Positions 8,141-16,617 of a stretch of DNA of 64,000 nucleotides are shown here, piece after piece. Each line of letters starts with the position of its first letter. The first letter of the stretch is position 1. Made by a program: the position numbers and the translations under genes. The DNA is from JAITWN01 sp964437335. Its GTDB lineage: Bacteria > Pseudomonadota > Gammaproteobacteria > SZUA-140. The stretch covers positions 31,441 through 95,440 of the forward strand of contig CAYTGL010000007.1 in assembly GCA_964437335.1 (NCBI GenBank). Direction: 5' to 3'. The notes under the pieces are model-generated. The model had not been told where the DNA came from and did no database searches. It saw nothing but the letters and a program-made list of their open reading frames with translations.

Positions 8141-9007
8141 ATGAAGTTCCCCAGCTACTGGTCCAAGGCGACTGCTACAGAAGTCGATTGTGGCGGCAAA
8201 CAAGTGGCGGCATCGTGCTGGCGCTGGTCAGATACCAGCAAGGAAGACGCCCATCGGTCCGCCCTGGCGGCTGCGCATCAGGTATTGCAGCGGATCATGC
8301 GTGGCGACCACCTCGGCGATTACTCGTACGGACAGCGGCGGTTTCGAGAGGAGGTCATCGAATCTCAAACGGATCTCCAAGGCAATTTGGTGATCGCCGT
8401 CACCCGGAACTCCTATGGAGTTCTCGTGCTGAACACTGCCAACGTCATGTTCATCGACGTGGATCTGTCGCCGATAACAATAAGAGCAAGGTTACGGTAC
8501 TTTTTCTCCCAGCTCTTCGGAGGCAAGGGACCATCTCCGGAAAAACAACAAATCACGAAAACGATGTCCAGGCTGGACGAGTTCCTCAGCCGGAATCTCG
8601 ATTGGGGTGTGCGGCTCTATCGAACTTCGGCTGGGTTACGGATGCTGGTCACACACGCTCTGTTTGATCCATGTGCTGATTCAACGCAGGTACAATTGGA
8701 CGCAGTGGGTGCCGACCCGTTGTACACCCGGCTCTGTCGAAACCAGGAATGCTTCCGGGCAAGGCTGACGCCCAAACCCTGGAGGTGCGGCCACACTCCG
8801 AATCGGATTGCCTGGCCCCAGGAGACGGATGAAGACAGACGATGCCTTGAGGCGTGGCTGGCTGAGTACGAAAGGCGTCAGTCGGGATACGCAACTTGCC
8901 GTTTTGTCGGCACGCTTGGTAACCAGTCGATTCATTCCGAAATTGAGCCGGTGATCGAGATGCACGATGATTTTACACGGGCTCACCAGGATTTGCCGCT
9001 GGCTTGA
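8141..9007 (+). CDS. Conserved hypothetical protein with DxD motif
   Basis: A 288-residue protein starting MKFPSYWSKA; the ATG at 8141 has GAGG eight bases upstream, and the frame before it looks non-coding. Visible signatures are VLNTANVMFIDVDL (a hydrophobic strand ending D-x-D) and, about 65 residues on, RLYRTSAGLRMLVTHALFD, followed by RLCRNQECFRARLTPKPWRCG with a Cys pair. The D-x-D strand followed by a Gly/His segment is reminiscent of archaeo-eukaryotic primase or nucleotidyl-transfer folds, but that is only a resemblance. It sits between a broken gene and another hypothetical gene. Confidence 0.65.
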   Translation: MKFPSYWSKATATEVDCGGKQVAASCWRWSDTSKEDAHRSALAAAHQVLQRIMRGDHLGDYSYGQRRFREEVIESQTDLQGNLVIAVTRNSYGVLVLNTANVMFIDVDLSPITIRARLRYFFSQLFGGKGPSPEKQQITKTMSRLDEFLSRNLDWGVRLYRTSAGLRMLVTHALFDPCADSTQVQLDAVGADPLYTRLCRNQECFRARLTPKPWRCGHTPNRIAWPQETDEDRRCLEAWLAEYERRQSGYATCRFVGTLGNQSIHSEIEPVIEMHDDFTRAHQDLPLA

Positions 9008-9021
9008 GACGCTTGATTGAG

Positions 9022-9444
9022 ATGGAAGACGAAATGCAGCTACACAAAATTTGGATCGACCAGTGCGAAGCCGCCCGAGGGATCGAAGACGAATTCGGGA
9101 CACAGAAGGCGCTCGACTACCTCGTCGGCGAGAAGTTCCTCAACTTTCTCGAAGCTGCTGAGACCAACGCCGATTTCCATACGGAGATTCCAGCGTTCGT
9201 TGCCGAGATCAAGACGATCTTCGAGCGTTGGCAACTGGCACAGTATTTGGAAACGGCCCGTGAAACCGAGCCGTTCGATCCGGCGCTGTTCGAGCCCCAG
9301 CAGAGCTACCTGTTGGGTGAAGAAGAGATCGAGTTCGACGCCGAGGAGATCGAAGACATGCGGAGGGACGACATCCGCCAATGCACCCGTGACTTGCTGC
9401 TGGTGGAACGGGGGAGGGCGTGGCTGCTAGAGGATGATGCTTGA
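9022..9444 (+). CDS. Acidic hypothetical protein
   Basis: A 140-residue very acidic protein (MEDEMQLHKIWIDQCEAARGI ...; tail EEEIEFDAEEIEDMRRDD). The ATG at 9022 is preferred; an ATG at 9034 and a TTG at 9004 overlapping the previous stop are alternatives, and the close spacing suggests translational coupling with the gene before. It appears fully helical. No known domain recognised. Confidence 0.6.
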   Translation: MEDEMQLHKIWIDQCEAARGIEDEFGTQKALDYLVGEKFLNFLEAAETNADFHTEIPAFVAEIKTIFERWQLAQYLETARETEPFDPALFEPQQSYLLGEEEIEFDAEEIEDMRRDDIRQCTRDLLLVERGRAWLLEDDA

Positions 9445-9507
9445 CGTGCGGCAATGGTGCGTGCAAGAACCAAGGGCCAACAAGACTGTCGTCTGCGAAA
9501 GGCGAAT

Positions 9508-10095
9508 ATGACTTCGGAATGGACAGGGAAGGGAAGCAAACCGCCAGCCGAACCGGTTTACGATGTCGAGGCAACCGCCTTCCGTCGCTTCTTTGAACTT
9601 CCTGGGGACGAATGGAAATGGCACTTTGATGTGCCTGAGTTCGATCTACGGTTCATCGCTTTGGATTTCAACCACATCTCCGACTTGGGGACAACCTGGC
9701 AGACTTGCCACCCATTTGGCGAGGACTCCGAGCAATTCCGCTGGTATGAGCAGCTCATGGAAAAGCCGCCTGGCTTGGTCGTCACGCTGTACAACGAGCG
9801 GAATTCCAGCATTCGCAATCAGGCTCAGAAACGATGGCATGAGCTGTTTCGTCGAGGCACCTGTTGCATTACGGGTTTCGGATATTTTGCCGAGTTGGCG
9901 GAAGTGGATGGGCTGGCGTACTACAACACTTCGCTCAGCGGCAAGGGCAGCCAGTATCCTGACCCGCACTCGAAATTCCTCGTTGCGGAAGACACCTACG
10001 TCCTGCTGACCATATCACGTGGCGGCAAAATGGTGGCTGAGATCAAGAGCTTGGCCGGGAAGGTGCTAAATCGAAGAGAGTTTGCTGCAAAGTGA
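9508..10095 (+). pseudogene. C-terminal half of a calcineurin-like phosphoesterase
   Basis: A frame of about 195 residues resembling the distal half of purple-acid / calcineurin-type metallophosphoesterases: FDLRFIALDFNHISDLG, VVTLYNERNSS, CCITGFGYFAELAEVDG and YYNTSLSGKG. The N-terminal metal-binding blocks of that fold (D-x-H, G-D-x-x-D, G-N-H-D/E) are absent, and the sequence before the ATG at 9508 does not supply them. It therefore looks like a 5'-truncated gene. An ATG at 9454 in the same frame is an alternative start that adds no domain. Confidence 0.45.
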
Positions 10096-10138
10096 CAGCA
10101 CGATCTGCTGGACTGGTTGCGTGGAGTATTCGCCGACG

Positions 10139-10651
10139 ATGATTCTCCGACTATCCCAAAAGCTGAACTCCAAAATCAAAGCGGGGGCGCTGCCTGCGGT
10201 GCCGTTGGACGAGAACCCATTTGCCGATTGGTCGGCGCATCTTTTCTTGGTACAGCGCACGCAGCACATCCTGGTGAGCAATACGAAGTCGCTTTACTCG
10301 GTTGTGATGTATGGCAAAGGAATCACCGACGACAGCACCTTCATTAGCCGAACGCTGAGTTACTTGGGAGAGTTCATGGCAGACGACGGACTGCAATTTA
10401 TCCACCAGCGTTTCGTTGCCCCCACCACTGGAACCATTCGATTCGCCAAAGCCCTGGATCGAAGCGTCACAGGTTCAATGAACGAGCTTGTCAAATTTGC
10501 GACGGTGTGGCTCCAAGACAATGAAATCTCGCCCTACGAGGTGGGATTCGAGCTGAACGACGTGCTGATATCAGCGGCTGCGACGAGCAAATCAGAAAAG
10601 TACGGGAAGCCAAGGGAAGCGTTCAAGGCGATGGCGGATGGTATCAAGTAG
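10139..10651 (+). CDS. DUF6933-like protein
   Basis: A 170-residue protein starting MILRLSQKLNSKIK. The N-terminal block through HLFLVQRTQHILVSNTKSLYSVV matches my memory of the DUF6933 family, whose role is unknown. The ATG at 10139 is used because the family begins here and GGAG lies upstream, although 12 bases away. It follows the truncated phosphoesterase on the same strand. The C-terminal end (SEKYGKPREAFKAMAD) looks complete. Confidence 0.6.
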   Translation: MILRLSQKLNSKIKAGALPAVPLDENPFADWSAHLFLVQRTQHILVSNTKSLYSVVMYGKGITDDSTFISRTLSYLGEFMADDGLQFIHQRFVAPTTGTIRFAKALDRSVTGSMNELVKFATVWLQDNEISPYEVGFELNDVLISAAATSKSEKYGKPREAFKAMADGIK

Positions 10652-10786
10652 CCCTAAATAGTTGCCAATGGTTCTCAAGATCGGGGATTTGTGGACAGTG
10701 CGTGGTGCAACGCATTTGTGGGTGTTGGCCTAGGCCGGGCGAGAACATCACGTTGGGAAAGTGCGAAGATTGAAAGGAGTTCCGCA

Positions 10787-11638
10787 TTGAACAATGAATT
10801 GCTTAACTCATTGATGAACAGGGTAGGCTGCATCGACCCGCCCGGCTGCCTCAGCGGGTTTGTTGAACATCCCTTTGTTCCGTATCGCAAGTCGGTTGGT
10901 GTCGAGGTCGGATTTGTCATTGAGCATCGGTTCGCCTTTTACTATTGGATAAAGTGTAAACAAATGCTTCAACAGGGATGGCGTACTGGACAACAAGTTG
11001 ACGACGAGGGCTTTACGCCTCCCGATCTTGTCACTTGGGACTGGCATGACGATGTTGGGGGCGAATGCGACTTTATCGAAGCCGAGTTGAGCCAGTTGAA
11101 TCAAGCCGAGAATGAGGAAGTTGCACTTTTCTGTTGGGCCGGGTTGCGCCAACTAAATGACGGGCAAATTGCACCGGCAATGTGGCTCAATGCGCTCGGC
11201 AATGTGTACGTGATTCAAAAGCAGCGAAAAGACTGTCGGAGCCAAAACCGTTCTCTGATTGATCGTTTCGGAAACGAACATCAGGTTTTTTACTTCCGAT
11301 CTCTCAAGGACTTTCCTGCAACTTTCGAACGAACCAATAGCCGGACGGGAGTGATCTGGGACATCGACCTGGACTATTTCACAAGGGGACGAAGCGTCCC
11401 GGATCAGTGCTACACGCCTGCGCTATCAGGCGACACAATCACCGCAATGCTACAGTCCGATAGACCCTGGCTGCCGTTGATACTGCGAGACTTGAAGGCC
11501 GTCACGATTGCCTTGGAGCCAAAGTATACGGGTGGATTGAGCGTCTCCCTTGAACTTTATCGCACCTGGGAATCGGCCTTGTTCTCGGCTCCGCTGTTCA
11601 GCAGCAAGTGTCGCTGGCGAAAAGGCGTGGTGACGTAA
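10787..11638 (+). CDS. UPF0489-like protein
   Basis: A 283-residue protein. Signatures are WDWHDDVGGECDF, FCWAGLRQLNDG and VIWDIDLDYFTRG; the last is the I-D-L-D-Y-F metal-site block of the UPF0489 family, related to the arginase / ureohydrolase fold. It may thus be a metal-dependent hydrolase. The start is a TTG with AAAGGAG at correct spacing; the ATG nearby is in another frame. It is flanked by unrelated hypotheticals, so the context does not help. Confidence 0.6.
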   Translation: MNNELLNSLMNRVGCIDPPGCLSGFVEHPFVPYRKSVGVEVGFVIEHRFAFYYWIKCKQMLQQGWRTGQQVDDEGFTPPDLVTWDWHDDVGGECDFIEAELSQLNQAENEEVALFCWAGLRQLNDGQIAPAMWLNALGNVYVIQKQRKDCRSQNRSLIDRFGNEHQVFYFRSLKDFPATFERTNSRTGVIWDIDLDYFTRGRSVPDQCYTPALSGDTITAMLQSDRPWLPLILRDLKAVTIALEPKYTGGLSVSLELYRTWESALFSAPLFSSKCRWRKGVVT

Positions 11639-11816
11639 TGTGTTCAACGACTCCAATCCTCCTCCAGCGACGCCGTCAGCAACGACCCGCTTCTACTAGA
11701 AGAACCTGCTCGCCATCGCCTCTGCGCTGACGCACGTCTGCCCGCAGCTGTCGTTCGAACAAGTTGGCCTCCGTTTCACTGCCCTTACATTGTACAATCG
11801 CCAAGGTTCTCGATGA

Positions 11817-12035
11817 AGATCCATTAAAGAAGCAGCCAAAGAGCCTGCCGACGCCAGGATTGTCGAATTGAAGACGTTCCTTGTCGATCAGATCGACAGG
11901 TACGTGAAGATCAACTCGGTGTCGTGGAAGGCGGCTGTGTTGGTGAACGACACGGCCACGATGGATTCCATCCGCCGAACTGCCCATAAGCTGGTAGAAG
12001 AGGCTTTGGATTACAAGGTGGCGGATTTGAATTGA
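11817..12035 (+). pseudogene. 3' remnant of an unknown gene
   Basis: About 72 codons of coding-like sequence (IVELKTFLVDQIDRYVKIN, then TMDSIRRTAHKLVEEALDYK) open only after an in-frame TGA and lack a start codon. The upstream 180 bases keep coding-like composition in other frames, which suggests frameshifts. I read it as the tail of a decayed gene; the family is not recognised. Confidence 0.35.
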
Positions 12036-12042
12036 GTTCTTC

Positions 12043-13275
12043 TTACACTGATGGTTGAGTGTCACGATAATACTGAAGCACCAGCAAACCCAGGTCGGTT
12101 AGCATTAGCTTTCCTTCGAGTGCATCAACTAGGCCGTACTTCATTGCAGTTGCAATTTCGGCGACATCCTGGATCAAGGCTTCGCCTCTGTTGTGTTTCG
12201 TGGCGTTTGCGAGGGGCATCAAAACATCTTCAATCGTTCTTCTGCCTCTATGACTTCTAACGAACTTCTCGAAAAAGGCAGGTATTGGAGAGTCATGAGG
12301 TAACGAATCGTCTTGGCGATTCATCGACTGCAAATCAACAAAGCGATCTTTACGCAGAATTCCAATCATCTCATCTATTTTGCTTTCCTCTGATTGTCTT
12401 CGCAACTCTCGTACTTCGTCGATTACGTTTTCTTCAGCATTGGAGTATTTCAAGAACTGCTCAGTGGTGTACAAGACGAATCTGCAATCCGAGTGCGATT
12501 GCAATTCAGCGATCAGGCGAGGATCTGCTCCAAGCATTCGCCCATGTGACCTGCGCCACCAGTCCTCTTTGACATCAGCGGTTACGAAGATAACTGCGAC
12601 ACGCTTTTCAACTTTGGTGTATTCGAGAACTTGCTTCCAAACAAACCAATCGCCGCAACGATCTATATCTGGCAAGTCCTTCTTCTCTTCATAGTCCTTC
12701 CAACCTGGCGGAATCCGCACCTTCAATCGATCACAGCCATCTTTGACAACCGTTATGAGCTGGGCAGGTGCAAATGCAGGGCCGATTCGCTTGTCCATTA
12801 GCAATTCAATTCGAGGCAGAAGTGAATCACTGCTCTCCGATAGCAAAGAATTCTCGTCCTTGAGTTCGTCTACGTGCGTTTCCGCAAGCTCCTTGATCTT
12901 CCGCACGATATCATCTTTGCGGATAACCGGATGGCTGTCTCTGTTCTTGACAAGTTTCCCGATTTCCTTACGTAAGGTTTCACAGGCATCGTTGCAAAGC
13001 TGAGGAAGTGCTTTGCGGTAATCGCTAAAAATAGCTTGCTGCTCAGCAATTACGTTTGATCGGTTCTTGGAAAATTCTTTGGCCACTTGATGTGGAAACC
13101 AAAGCCGATCTTTGACAGCTTCCAGGCACGTTAGAAGCTTATCGGCAGTGTCTTTTGAGCAACGGTAAAGCTCAAGTAGTACGTTTGTATCTGGAACGAA
13201 AACACCTTCTGCCCAGTATCGCTTGAAGTCAGCGTCACTCGGCCGGAAGTATTCGGGAAACAATGCGTCCAGCAC
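12043..13275 (-). CDS. PIN_8-like (DUF4935-type) nuclease-domain protein
   Basis: A 410-residue protein with a PIN-like domain split by a helical insertion: FVPDTNVLLELYR (first Asp, D29), FPHQVAKEFSKNR (the Glu), a long coiled insertion (about residues 80-160), then RIPPGWKD, GDWFVWKQVLEY (third acidic) and VIFVTADVKEDWW (last acidic). This order matches the PIN_8 family, single-strand RNases often found in defence islands. The start is a GTG. The C-terminal 130 residues are helical and unrecognised. The gene ends eight bases after the remnant on the other strand. Confidence 0.7.
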   Translation of the reverse strand: MLDALFPEYFRPSDADFKRYWAEGVFVPDTNVLLELYRCSKDTADKLLTCLEAVKDRLWFPHQVAKEFSKNRSNVIAEQQAIFSDYRKALPQLCNDACETLRKEIGKLVKNRDSHPVIRKDDIVRKIKELAETHVDELKDENSLLSESSDSLLPRIELLMDKRIGPAFAPAQLITVVKDGCDRLKVRIPPGWKDYEEKKDLPDIDRCGDWFVWKQVLEYTKVEKRVAVIFVTADVKEDWWRRSHGRMLGADPRLIAELQSHSDCRFVLYTTEQFLKYSNAEENVIDEVRELRRQSEESKIDEMIGILRKDRFVDLQSMNRQDDSLPHDSPIPAFFEKFVRSHRGRRTIEDVLMPLANATKHNRGEALIQDVAEIATAMKYGLVDALEGKLMLTDLGLLVLQYYRDTQPSV

Positions 13276-13452
13276 CGTGAAGCCCCTCGATCACTAAGTT
13301 GTGGTTGCCGTAAACTGAGGTTGAGGCACGCCCTCGGAACAGGGCTCCTCCTACTATTGACACAATCGACGCCTGAACATTAGAACAGACGAATGGTGAT
13401 AGCACAACATCTAGTGTGGCGAAGCCGGAATAGCGGCAGCAGGTGGTAATGC

Positions 13453-14166
13453 ATGGGACGAAAACGGGCAAGGCAGCAACCGAGCAGAAGGCCGCAACGG
13501 CAAGATCTGCCGCATCGGAATTTGGACGCCGAATCCCCTGCCGTGCCAGAAAGGAACTCCATAGATGAGGGGCCACTCATCGAGCCGTTGCTCCCAGAGG
13601 ACTACGTCCGTGAGAGAGCACTGCTCATTGACATGGAGCAAAAAAGTGCGGATCAACACGATAAAGCCATCTTGAACTTGGCGATGGCAGCTTTGGGAGG
13701 TTCAATCACGTTTATGCAGGTGATCGCCCCAACGCCCGTGGCCGGTACATTGTGGCTAGTCCGAGGGGGGTGGATCTTCCTGGCTGGGAGCATTCTTACG
13801 ATTCTGGTGTCCTTCCTTTCTAGCCAGTGGGCTTGTCAGCAGATGCGACAATCGCTCGATGATATACAGAGCGGTGATAGCGGAGAAACGAAAGGGATCG
13901 ACTGGTCCAAGTGGACACACCGGTTCAATGTGGTGTCTTTCTCGCTGTTTGGAATCGGTGTTTGTCTGCTGGTTGTGTTTAGTATTTGCAATTTTCCAAA
14001 CGGAGACAAGCAGTCAATGTCGAACTCATCGGACTCAGAACGCAATCGGGCGTACCAGCAATCAAAGGACGATGATGGGCGTGGTGCAATCCCACCACGA
14101 CGGCCAGTCGTGGCCCAGCCCTCGCCGCCAAGCACCCCGAAATCCGGTCAAAAGCCAACGAAGTAA
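13453..14166 (+). CDS. Three-TM membrane protein with Pro-rich tail (GxxPPxxP motif)
   Basis: A 237-residue protein. After a basic Arg/Pro-rich N-terminus, membrane segments are predicted at about 72-92 (ILNLAMAALGGSITFMQVIA), 100-120 (RGGWIFLAGSILTILVSFL) and 160-180 (SFSLFGIGVCLLVVFSIC). The tail is polar and ends with GRGAIPPRRPVVAQPSPPS. The same Gly-x-x-Pro-Pro-x-x-Pro block recurs in the next two tiny genes. The three genes are co-directional and closely spaced (20 bases, then 1 base), so they are probably one transcript. An internal ATG at 13633 is a possible alternative start. Confidence 0.65.
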   Translation: MGRKRARQQPSRRPQRQDLPHRNLDAESPAVPERNSIDEGPLIEPLLPEDYVRERALLIDMEQKSADQHDKAILNLAMAALGGSITFMQVIAPTPVAGTLWLVRGGWIFLAGSILTILVSFLSSQWACQQMRQSLDDIQSGDSGETKGIDWSKWTHRFNVVSFSLFGIGVCLLVVFSICNFPNGDKQSMSNSSDSERNRAYQQSKDDDGRGAIPPRRPVVAQPSPPSTPKSGQKPTK

Positions 14167-14186
14167 ATGAATCAAAAGGAACCAAG

Positions 14187-14333
14187 ATGAACGAGCGCAA
14201 GAAGGATCGAGCGAGTGAATCGAAGCTTGTAGACAAGAAGAAGAAAGATGACCTGGGGGCCGTTCCACCCTCACGACCGGCCACACCTAAGGCAACGGAG
14301 CAACGCAAGACAACGAAAGGAAATGGGAAATAG
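14187..14333 (+). CDS. 48-residue basic protein with GAVPPSRP motif
   Basis: A very short gene with a clear AAGGA Shine-Dalgarno six bases before its ATG. The protein is Lys/Glu-rich (MNERKKDRASESKLVDKKKK) followed by DDLGAVPPSRPATPKA and a Lys-rich end. Apart from the motif it is low complexity, so it is likely disordered. It shares the motif with the genes on both sides, 20 bases after one and one base before the other, which argues that it is a real translated gene rather than chance. Confidence 0.55.
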   Translation: MNERKKDRASESKLVDKKKKDDLGAVPPSRPATPKATEQRKTTKGNGK

Positions 14334-14334
14334 A

Positions 14335-14532
14335 ATGGCTTCAAACGAACCTGAGAAGATTGTTCATTTCGACGTTGACGTACAGAAATACGGGCGAGTA
14401 CCGCCCTCCCGGCCAGTGCCACAGAGCGGCGGTAAGGGTGCCGTGCCGCCGAGAAGTCCAGTTCGGCCGGTGTCGTCGCCAAACACGTCGAATCGTCCCG
14501 GTTCTTCGCCACCACCTCAAGGTAAGAAGTAG
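14335..14532 (+). CDS. 65-residue protein with two PPxRP-type motifs
   Basis: The protein starts MASNEPEKIVHFDVDVQKYG, with the motif then present twice, as GRVPPSRPVP and GAVPPRSPVRP, followed by a Ser/Pro/Asn-rich end. Its ATG lies one base after the stop of the preceding tiny gene, and GGGA precedes it. Disordered and probably a partner-binding or processed peptide; nothing known matches. It is followed 15 bases later by the 24-residue repeat protein. Confidence 0.55.
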   Translation: MASNEPEKIVHFDVDVQKYGRVPPSRPVPQSGGKGAVPPRSPVRPVSSPNTSNRPGSSPPPQGKK

Positions 14533-14547
14533 GCATCGGAGTGAACT

Positions 14548-14949
14548 GTGACGAGTGCTGCGTTCTTCAAAGCGATTAGCGGGAGCGAGCTTTCCGCCAA
14601 AGAGAGAGCTTCGCTTGAAGAGAATGAATTATTCAATCTGGCCTCGGGCGGATACTTACAACTGACGCAAGCCGAGCGAGCTAGGTTAGCACCATCGAGT
14701 CTACTCGTTCTTGCAACAGGTCGAGTTATCGAGTTGTCCGAACGAGATCGAGATCGACTTTCGGCCGATGATCTTTGCAACCTGGCAATAGGTAGGATCA
14801 TTACGCTATCGGCGACAGATCGAAAGCGTCTTTCCCCCAGCCAATTGTGCTGTCTCGCCACAGGCAGCGTGATTCAGTTGACGACGGAAGAACAAAATCG
14901 GATACCTGAGCATCAGTTGCTTCCGCTTCGGATCGCCAGAAAGGTCTGA
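14548..14949 (+). CDS. Tandem 24-residue repeat protein
   Basis: A 133-residue protein starting at a GTG with GGAG upstream. It is built of five consecutive units of about 24 residues, for example LQLTQAERARLAPSSLLVLA then TGRV, and IELSERDRDRLSADDLCNLA then IGRI; the consensus is hydrophobic-x-L-S/T-x-x-D/E-R-x-R-L-x-x-x-x-L-x-x-L-A-x-G-x-V/I. This suggests a small helical solenoid used for binding. It is the last gene of the run of GxxPPxxP genes. I do not recognise the repeat. Confidence 0.65.
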   Translation: MTSAAFFKAISGSELSAKERASLEENELFNLASGGYLQLTQAERARLAPSSLLVLATGRVIELSERDRDRLSADDLCNLAIGRIITLSATDRKRLSPSQLCCLATGSVIQLTTEEQNRIPEHQLLPLRIARKV

Positions 14950-15117
14950 GGAATGGATACTCGGAAGGACTACTGACGTGGATAGTCTTCTCGGCATCCC
15001 CTGCCACAACTGCTACAAAATGCACTTGTAGCGAATTAGCTTCGCTCCGTGAACAGACTGGGAGCACAGCTGTGTGACTGACACAAGCCTTCGTGGACTG
15101 CAAGCGCCCCTAACAGG

Positions 15118-15861
15118 TTACTCGACCTTCACCCGCTTCCAGGTTCCGCCTTCCGATTCACGTACTGCTTCCCATCCGATGGGCAAGTCTGCAAGCTGGC
15201 CAACGGAGGGATGAAGCTCAAAGATATTGCCCAGGCTTACAAGCTTTCCATCTTCTGGTCGATTCGTGGTGCCACAGAGAAACTGCCAATCTCCTTCCGT
15301 ATCGTGGCTGACAAGCAGGATTGGATGCGTACCTTCCAACACTTGTTTGGTCGTAAAGACCGCCCGATTCTTACCCTCATTGAACGGCCACCCAATCCTT
15401 CGAGCCAGAACCGGCTGACGCTCTTGAATCTCGGGGTGGCAGCTTGATTGCCACGGATAATTGTGCTGGGCGTCTGGCCACACGCATTGGAGTACCGGGA
15501 AATCGTCGGGCCGATAGTACCACATGGCATAGCCGACGTATTCGGGGTAAACGTCGGGCGGAACGGATCGAAACATGCAGGAGTAGCCGTCGAGAACTTG
15601 ATCGCTTTCGTGCCAGTCTTCGAACTTTGCCCCATTTCGGACCTCCTCACCAATGGCATTGATAATCTGCGCCATCACCGCCGTGCTGTTCAGCCCAAAC
15701 ATGATAATCTCGGGATGCCCGAGCGTGTGGTACATGCCGATGGAATAAACAAACGCTGGTCCTTCGGGATCATCAGAGATGCCAACTAAATGCCATCCAT
15801 GCCGCTGCACATCGTCGATAACTCGCTGTTCTTCGGGGTCGTTACCTGTTGTGCGGACCAT
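15118..15861 (-). CDS. DUF4262 domain protein
   Basis: A 247-residue protein. Residues about 12-150 form a DUF4262 domain: DVQRHGWHLVGISDDPEGP, FVYSIGMYHTLGHPEIIMFG and CVWPDAQHNYPWQ are typical blocks. The family is widespread in bacteria and often solitary; its role is unknown. The tail, PIGWEAVRESEGGTWKR, ends cleanly. It starts at the ATG at 15861. Confidence 0.85.
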   Translation of the reverse strand: MVRTTGNDPEEQRVIDDVQRHGWHLVGISDDPEGPAFVYSIGMYHTLGHPEIIMFGLNSTAVMAQIINAIGEEVRNGAKFEDWHESDQVLDGYSCMFRSVPPDVYPEYVGYAMWYYRPDDFPVLQCVWPDAQHNYPWQSSCHPEIQERQPVLARRIGWPFNEGKNRAVFTTKQVLEGTHPILLVSHDTEGDWQFLCGTTNRPEDGKLVSLGNIFELHPSVGQLADLPIGWEAVRESEGGTWKRVKVE

Positions 15862-15937
15862 CTTCTAGCTCCCGCCTAACTTCAAGAACAACAACTGCAT
15901 CGCCACCGGCGTCTTGGCCTTGATCGAGTATTAAAAG

Positions 15938-16096
15938 TTGAGTGGCATCTGCAACCACGTGTTGACGTCAGGAGAACTCTCTTCTCACCCCCGTGTCGAA
16001 GTCCCCCAGGATTGGGAACGACGTCTTGCTCCGACGAACCTTGAAAGCCTGTGTCGGAGTTGTCACTCGGAGGCACGTTCACGGCCCGCATCGCTC
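15938..16096 (+). pseudogene. HNH endonuclease remnant (phage type)
   Basis: A short stretch reads ICNHVLTSGELSSHPRV then RRLAPTNLESLCRSCHSEA, the C-terminal core of a phage HNH protein in which N-L-x-x-L-C-x-x-C-H is the metal knuckle. The first Cys pair and the D-H of the motif are missing or shifted out of frame. In phages such genes stand immediately before the terminase small-subunit gene, and a terminase small-subunit remnant does follow here. Confidence 0.45.
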
Positions 16097-16417
16097 CAGT
16101 ACGTTTTGCGATCCGCAAATATGACACTTTTTCGGAGGAGTCGGCCTTCTGGACGTCCATTCATAGTCGCAGTTCAGGCATCGCATGCGTCCGTACCACG
16201 TTGAGCGAATTTTTTCCTGCCGCATCCATTCTTGTTGTCTCCGTAGCGCCTCAAGCTCAAATTCAGCTTCACGCTCCTTGGGGTACTCAAATATGGCCCA
16301 ATAAACCATGTACAGAACGAGAACGACTATTGCGAACACTGCAACACGGATAAACCAGCCGATGTGGATTAACCAGAAAATAATCCCGGCAAGTAGCGCT
16401 CCAGCAACGTACTCCAT
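16079..16417 (-). CDS. Small membrane protein with C-terminal zinc ribbon
   Basis: 112 residues. Two hydrophobic segments (AGALLAGIIFWLIHIGWFI and VAVFAIVVLVLYMVYWAIF) are followed by a charged helix (EREAEFELEALRRQQEWMRQ) and a C-terminal zinc ribbon: CLNCDYEW then KCHICGSQNV. The ribbon faces the cytoplasm if the N-terminus is inside. It runs against the remnants of the prophage, so it probably arrived after the phage genes decayed. Function unknown. Confidence 0.65.
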   Translation of the reverse strand: MEYVAGALLAGIIFWLIHIGWFIRVAVFAIVVLVLYMVYWAIFEYPKEREAEFELEALRRQQEWMRQEKIRSTWYGRMRCLNCDYEWTSRRPTPPKKCHICGSQNVLERCGP

Positions 16418-16617
16418 CTAGCACCATCCCATTCTGAGTTGTGCATACCATTCGCCGCAAATTCTATGCGATTTGTCCATGTTCGCAAGAAGTCTTGCTC
16501 AGAGCGTTCAAAGCCGCCAGCGATCGGCTTCTCCATTCCAACAATGTCGCCAAAACGAATCCTAGGTCGCCCAAGAGTGGCCACGGCCGCCGTCGTGAGC
16601 CCTTGCGCCACATTCCG

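Noticed and set aside
8141..9007. Calling the D-x-D protein a primase
   Set aside because: Only one acidic pair and a loose Gly/His segment resemble that fold; other motifs are missing.
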